Under the pieces are notes generated by a model. That model ran no database searches. It was not told the DNA's origin and was given only the letters and a program-made list of their open reading frames with translations. From Nocardioides zeae (GTDB lineage Bacteria > Actinomycetota > Actinomycetes > Propionibacteriales > Nocardioidaceae), in assembly GCF_030818655.1 (NCBI RefSeq), contig NZ_JAUTAN010000001.1, forward strand, positions 4,278,001 to 4,342,000: a DNA stretch of 64,000 nt. The letters are read 5' to 3'. This document shows, in pieces, positions 61,537-64,000 of this stretch (positions are counted from its first letter, which is position 1; every line of letters starts with the position of its first letter). The translations under genes and the position numbers were made by a program.

Positions 61537-62136
61537 GTGCCCGCCCAGACATCACCGCACCCCCCGGGACCCGCGCCGCGTCGACCCCGTGCCGACGCCA
61601 CGCGCAACCGCGCGCGGGTCTCGGACGCCGCGGTCGAGGTCTTCGCGGAGAAGGGCCTCGACGCCACCGTCGCCGACGTCGCGCGGCGCGCCGAGGTCGG
61701 GAACGCCACGGTGTTCCGGCACTTCCCGACCAAGGCCGACCTGCTGAGCGAGGTCGCGGGTCGGTGGATGGAGACCTGGTCGGCGGACGTCGCGGCCTAC
61801 CTCCAGGACGACCGCGACGACACGCTGCGCCTGCTGCTCGCCGAGCTGCTGGACAGGTTCCGGCGGGACAAGTTCGCGCTCGACGCCCTGTGGAGCGGCG
61901 ACTTCGACGACCGCATGCGGCTGGCCCGGGAAGAGCTGATGGGCCGGTGGTCCGTCGCGCTCGACCGCGCCGTCGGGGCCGGCCTCGTCGCTCCGGACGT
62001 CACGCTCGACGACCTGGCCCTCCTCGTGCTCGGCATGGCCTCCCGCCTGTCCGAGACCGGCGACGCCGCTCCCGCCTCCTGGCAGCGTGCCGCTCGGTTC
62101 GCCTGGGCCGCGGTCGCCCGCCCCGCCGACGTTTAG
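61537..62136 (+). CDS. TetR-family transcriptional regulator
   Basis: 199 residues: ATRNRARVSDAAVEVFAEKG, LDATVADVARRAEVGNATVF and RHFPTKADLLSEVAGRW form the DNA-binding domain; the C-terminus is a typical TetR helical domain. An 8-1-8 palindrome (62152-62168) lies downstream, before dps. It may regulate the divergent MFS gene and/or dps. Confidence 0.88.
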   Translation: MPAQTSPHPPGPAPRRPRADATRNRARVSDAAVEVFAEKGLDATVADVARRAEVGNATVFRHFPTKADLLSEVAGRWMETWSADVAAYLQDDRDDTLRLLLAELLDRFRRDKFALDALWSGDFDDRMRLAREELMGRWSVALDRAVGAGLVAPDVTLDDLALLVLGMASRLSETGDAAPASWQRAARFAWAAVARPADV

Positions 62137-62151
62137 GGGAGCCTTTCCTGT

Positions 62152-62168
62152 CTGGAACGGTTCCAGAA
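62152..62168. promoter_or_regulatory. Perfect palindrome upstream of dps
   Basis: TCTGGAACGGTTCCAGA is a perfect 8-1-8 inverted repeat, 69 bases before the dps ATG. It may be a TetR operator; GGAAC within it followed by GTTAT 16 bases on also resembles an ECF/SigH-type promoter. The sequence does not decide. Confidence 0.5.
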
Positions 62169-62236
62169 AAGGTGGTTATGTAGGTGCTGTCGCCGGCTCG
62201 AGCCGGCACCACGACCCCCCAGGAGAGGAGATCGCC

Positions 62237-62773
62237 ATGAGCGACACGATCCAGACCACGACGCCCGCCGCGACCCACAAGGCCAGCCCGCGCTTCACCG
62301 CCTCGCAGCAGCTCGCCGACCACCTGCAGGCGCTGAGCGCCGACCTCATCGACCTGCACCTCGTGGGCAAGCAGGCCCACTGGAACGTCGTGGGCAAGAA
62401 CTTCCGCGACCTCCACCTGCAGCTCGACGAGGTCGTCGACGCCGCCCGCGAGTTCTCCGACACGGTGGCCGAGCGCATGCGCGCGATCTACGTGACGGTG
62501 GACGGCCGGGCCGCCCGCGTCGCGACCCAGTCGAGCCTGCCGGAGTTCCCGGCGACCGAGGTCGACACCGCGCAGTGCGTGGACCTCATCACCGCCTCGA
62601 TCTACGCGGTCTCGGGCACGGCCCGACGCATCCACGACGACGTCGACGCCGAGGACCCCACCACGGCCGACATCCTCCACACCATCATCGAGCGCCTCGA
62701 GCAGCTCGCGTGGATGATCGACGCCGAGAACCGCACCGCCAACGCGAGCGAGCCGGCCAGCATCAACGAGTGA
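62237..62773 (+). CDS. dps: Dps-family DNA-binding ferritin
   Basis: A 178-residue mini-ferritin: QQLADHLQALSADLIDLHLV, GKQAHWNVVGKNFRDLHLQL and DEVVDAAREFSDTVAERMRA give the ferroxidase His, Asp and Glu. It oxidises and stores iron and shields DNA from oxidative damage. AGGAGAGGAG precedes ATG 62237. Expression may depend on the palindrome upstream. Confidence 0.95.
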   Translation: MSDTIQTTTPAATHKASPRFTASQQLADHLQALSADLIDLHLVGKQAHWNVVGKNFRDLHLQLDEVVDAAREFSDTVAERMRAIYVTVDGRAARVATQSSLPEFPATEVDTAQCVDLITASIYAVSGTARRIHDDVDAEDPTTADILHTIIERLEQLAWMIDAENRTANASEPASINE

Positions 62774-62797
62774 CCCTCGCGCGACCGACGTCGCGCG

Positions 62798-62846
62798 ACG
62801 AGCCGGCCCCCCTGTCCTCTGTGGCGGAGCAGGGGGGCCGGCTCGT
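62798..62846. terminator. Bidirectional terminator hairpin
   Basis: ACGAGCCGGCCCCCCTG (62798-62814) and CAGGGGGGCCGGCTCGT (62830-62846) pair perfectly over 17 bases, between convergent dps and the PNPOx-like gene. Confidence 0.9.
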
Positions 62847-62867
62847 GCCGTCCCCGGGACCCGGAGG

Positions 62868-63278
62868 TCAGAGGCGCGCCGAGTGCAGCACGCGCGTCAC
62901 GTCGATGCGCAGCGCGACCCGGTCGGCGCGCTCCTTCGGCTGGCGGTAGCGCGCGGCGTACCGCTCCACGGCCCGCGCCACGTCGTCGGGCTCGGTGGTC
63001 GCGGTGGCGGTGCCCTCGAGCGTGACCCACCGGGCGCCGTCGACGTGGCACACGGCGACCGGTCCGCCGGGGCTGGCCTGCACGTTCCGCGCCTTGCGGG
63101 CGCCGTCGAACGTGATCACCCACGCACAGCCGCGCTCCGCGTCGATGCCGACGCCGACCGGCACCACGTGCGGGCGGCCGTCGGGGCGCAGCGTCGTGAG
63201 TGTCGCGAGGTGGCGCTCGGCGAAGAACGTGGCGAGGCCGTCGGGGACGGCGCTCCAGTCGGGGGTCCAGGACGGCAC
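62868..63278 (-). CDS. F420/FMN-binding split-barrel protein (PNPOx-like)
   Basis: 136 residues: GLATFFAERHLATLTTLRPD, GRPHVVPVGVGIDAERGCAW, GARKARNVQASPGGPVAVCH. Split-barrel family members use F420H2 or FMN to reduce varied substrates. GTG 63278 is the start. No partner gene is evident. The motif TLRPDGRPHVVPV is the usual family signature. Confidence 0.88.
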   Translation of the reverse strand: MPSWTPDWSAVPDGLATFFAERHLATLTTLRPDGRPHVVPVGVGIDAERGCAWVITFDGARKARNVQASPGGPVAVCHVDGARWVTLEGTATATTEPDDVARAVERYAARYRQPKERADRVALRIDVTRVLHSARL

Positions 63279-63385
63279 GGGGGCTCCGATCGCGGGGGAC
63301 GAGCAGGACGGCGGGGGTGCGGCGGGCTGGCCGCGCGTCGACCCTAGCGATCCGCTGCTCGCCCGACGGGGTGGGACCGCCCGCC

Positions 63386-63391
63386 TAGGCT
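63386..63391 (+). promoter_or_regulatory. Leaderless-type -10 box for the terminal SDR gene
   Basis: TAGGCT ends six bases before ATG 63398; no ribosome site. Confidence 0.55.
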
Positions 63392-63397
63392 CGGGTC

Positions 63398-64000
63398 ATG
63401 GCACACCGGACCGGCCAGGCCCCGCTCGCGACGACCCTCGCCCGGGGTCTCGACACCGTCCTCGACCGCACGATCGCGCCCGGCTACACGAAGCTCGGGC
63501 TGGGGCTGCGGCGTCGTCTCCCGACGTGGCCCGCCGACCCGGCCCCCGACGCCCTGCGCGGGCGGATCGCCGCGGTCACGGGCGCCACGTCCGGCCTCGG
63601 CCTCGCCACCGCCGAGGGGCTGGCCCGCCTCGGCGCGTCCGTGCGGCTCATGGTGCGGAACGTCGAGAAGGGCGAGCAGGTGCGCGCCGAGCTGCTGGAG
63701 CGGGTGCCGGGCGCCGACCTCGTGGTCGACCGCTGCGACGTGGGCGACCTCGACGACGTACGCCGCGCGGCCGCCGCGATCGACGCCGCCCTCGACGGCC
63801 GCACGCTCGACGTGCTCGTGCACAACGCCGGGGTCATGCCGCCGGAGCGCACGCTCTCGCCGCAGGGCCACGAGCTGTCCATGGCCGTCCACGTGCTGGG
63901 GCCGGTGCTGCTCACCGACCTGCTCCGCGACCGCCTCGCGGCGTCGTCCGACGCGGCCGACCCCGACGACCCGGCCCCGAGCGGCGCGCGGGTGGTCTTC
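63398..64000 (+). CDS. Short-chain dehydrogenase/reductase, 3' end cut by the window
   Basis: At least 201 residues. An N-terminal extension (RGLDTVLDRTIAPGYTKLGL) precedes the SDR core RIAAVTGATSGLGLATAEGL, VRLMVRNVEKGEQVRAELLE, VVDRCDVGDLDDVRRAAAAI and VLVHNAGVMPPERTLSPQGH. The catalytic Tyr-x-x-x-Lys lies beyond the window. The extension and HNAGVM form resemble the DHRS12-like group. Promoter pattern is leaderless. Confidence 0.85.
   Translation, partial: MAHRTGQAPLATTLARGLDTVLDRTIAPGYTKLGLGLRRRLPTWPADPAPDALRGRIAAVTGATSGLGLATAEGLARLGASVRLMVRNVEKGEQVRAELLERVPGADLVVDRCDVGDLDDVRRAAAAIDAALDGRTLDVLVHNAGVMPPERTLSPQGHELSMAVHVLGPVLLTDLLRDRLAASSDAADPDDPAPSGARVVF

Overview
The window comes from a high-GC actinobacterium. 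Two blocks match gene orders known from Mycobacterium: (i) XRE regulator - hbhA - DUF2516 membrane protein (4302-5454 and 2751-3053), and (ii) mscL - FmdB/Ruc zinc-ribbon protein - 5-formyl-THF cyclo-ligase // UDP-glucose pyrophosphorylase - moeA - moaC - mog - rimJ - SepX/GlpR (28709-37358). Many genes show the actinobacterial leaderless pattern, a TAnnnT box 6-7 bases before an ATG or GTG. F420-type enzymes and Zur-controlled zinc-free ribosomal paralogues also fit. A member of the Propionibacteriales such as Nocardioides is my best guess, from style alone.

Layout. 1-8.7 kb: nucleotide-sugar genes (rfbB, fused rfbC-rfbD, ugd), a CysC kinase fused to a low-molecular-weight tyrosine phosphatase, and the hbhA locus. 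8.7-16.4 kb: an IclR-controlled catabolic operon with a class III CoA-transferase, a citryl-CoA-lyase-like protein, DoxX, a LigB/LigA extradiol dioxygenase, an MFS carrier and an amidohydrolase. 16.4-18.7 kb: cysDN. 18.9-27.6 kb: a visibly lower-GC glycan cassette (acyltransferases, four glycosyltransferases, polymerase/ligase, flippase), followed by gmd. 28.7-37.6 kb: mscL, folate, molybdenum-cofactor and division-linked genes and a tRNA-Ala. 37.7-49.4 kb: an accessory region of short-chain dehydrogenases, regulators, an orphan solute-binding protein, an AAC(3)-type acetyltransferase, an MHS carrier, an AMP-ligase/cyclase pair and a luciferase-like enzyme. 49.5-50.8 kb: an IS30-family element. 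51-55.3 kb: small enzymes, a sortase with its probable substrate, and an F420:NADPH reductase. 55.5-58.1 kb: divergent Zur-controlled operons for S14, L33, L28 and L31, CobW-like, L32, L36. 58.2-64 kb: enoyl-CoA hydratase, lipoprotein, HU, MFS, TetR, Dps, flavin/F420 protein and a truncated SDR.

How it works together. The sugar genes can supply dTDP-rhamnose, UDP-glucose, UDP-glucuronate and GDP-4-keto-6-deoxymannose to the 19-27 kb cassette, which looks like a complete surface-polysaccharide pathway. CysDN with CysC could make PAPS for sulfated glycans, but no sulfotransferase is visible. The 8.7-16.4 kb operon looks like import, side-group hydrolysis, ring cleavage and CoA-dependent carbon-carbon cleavage of an aromatic or heteroaromatic acid.

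The most unusual observations are: the CoA-transferase/citryl-CoA-lyase pair inside a LigAB operon; the CysC-tyrosine-phosphatase fusion beside ugd; an IS30 copy sitting in a palindromic terminator repeat whose uninterrupted sister copy lies 5 kb away and confirms the IS ends; back-to-back leaderless promoters with overlapping -10 boxes; and four genes each broken by exactly one extra base, which looks more like sequence error than decay.
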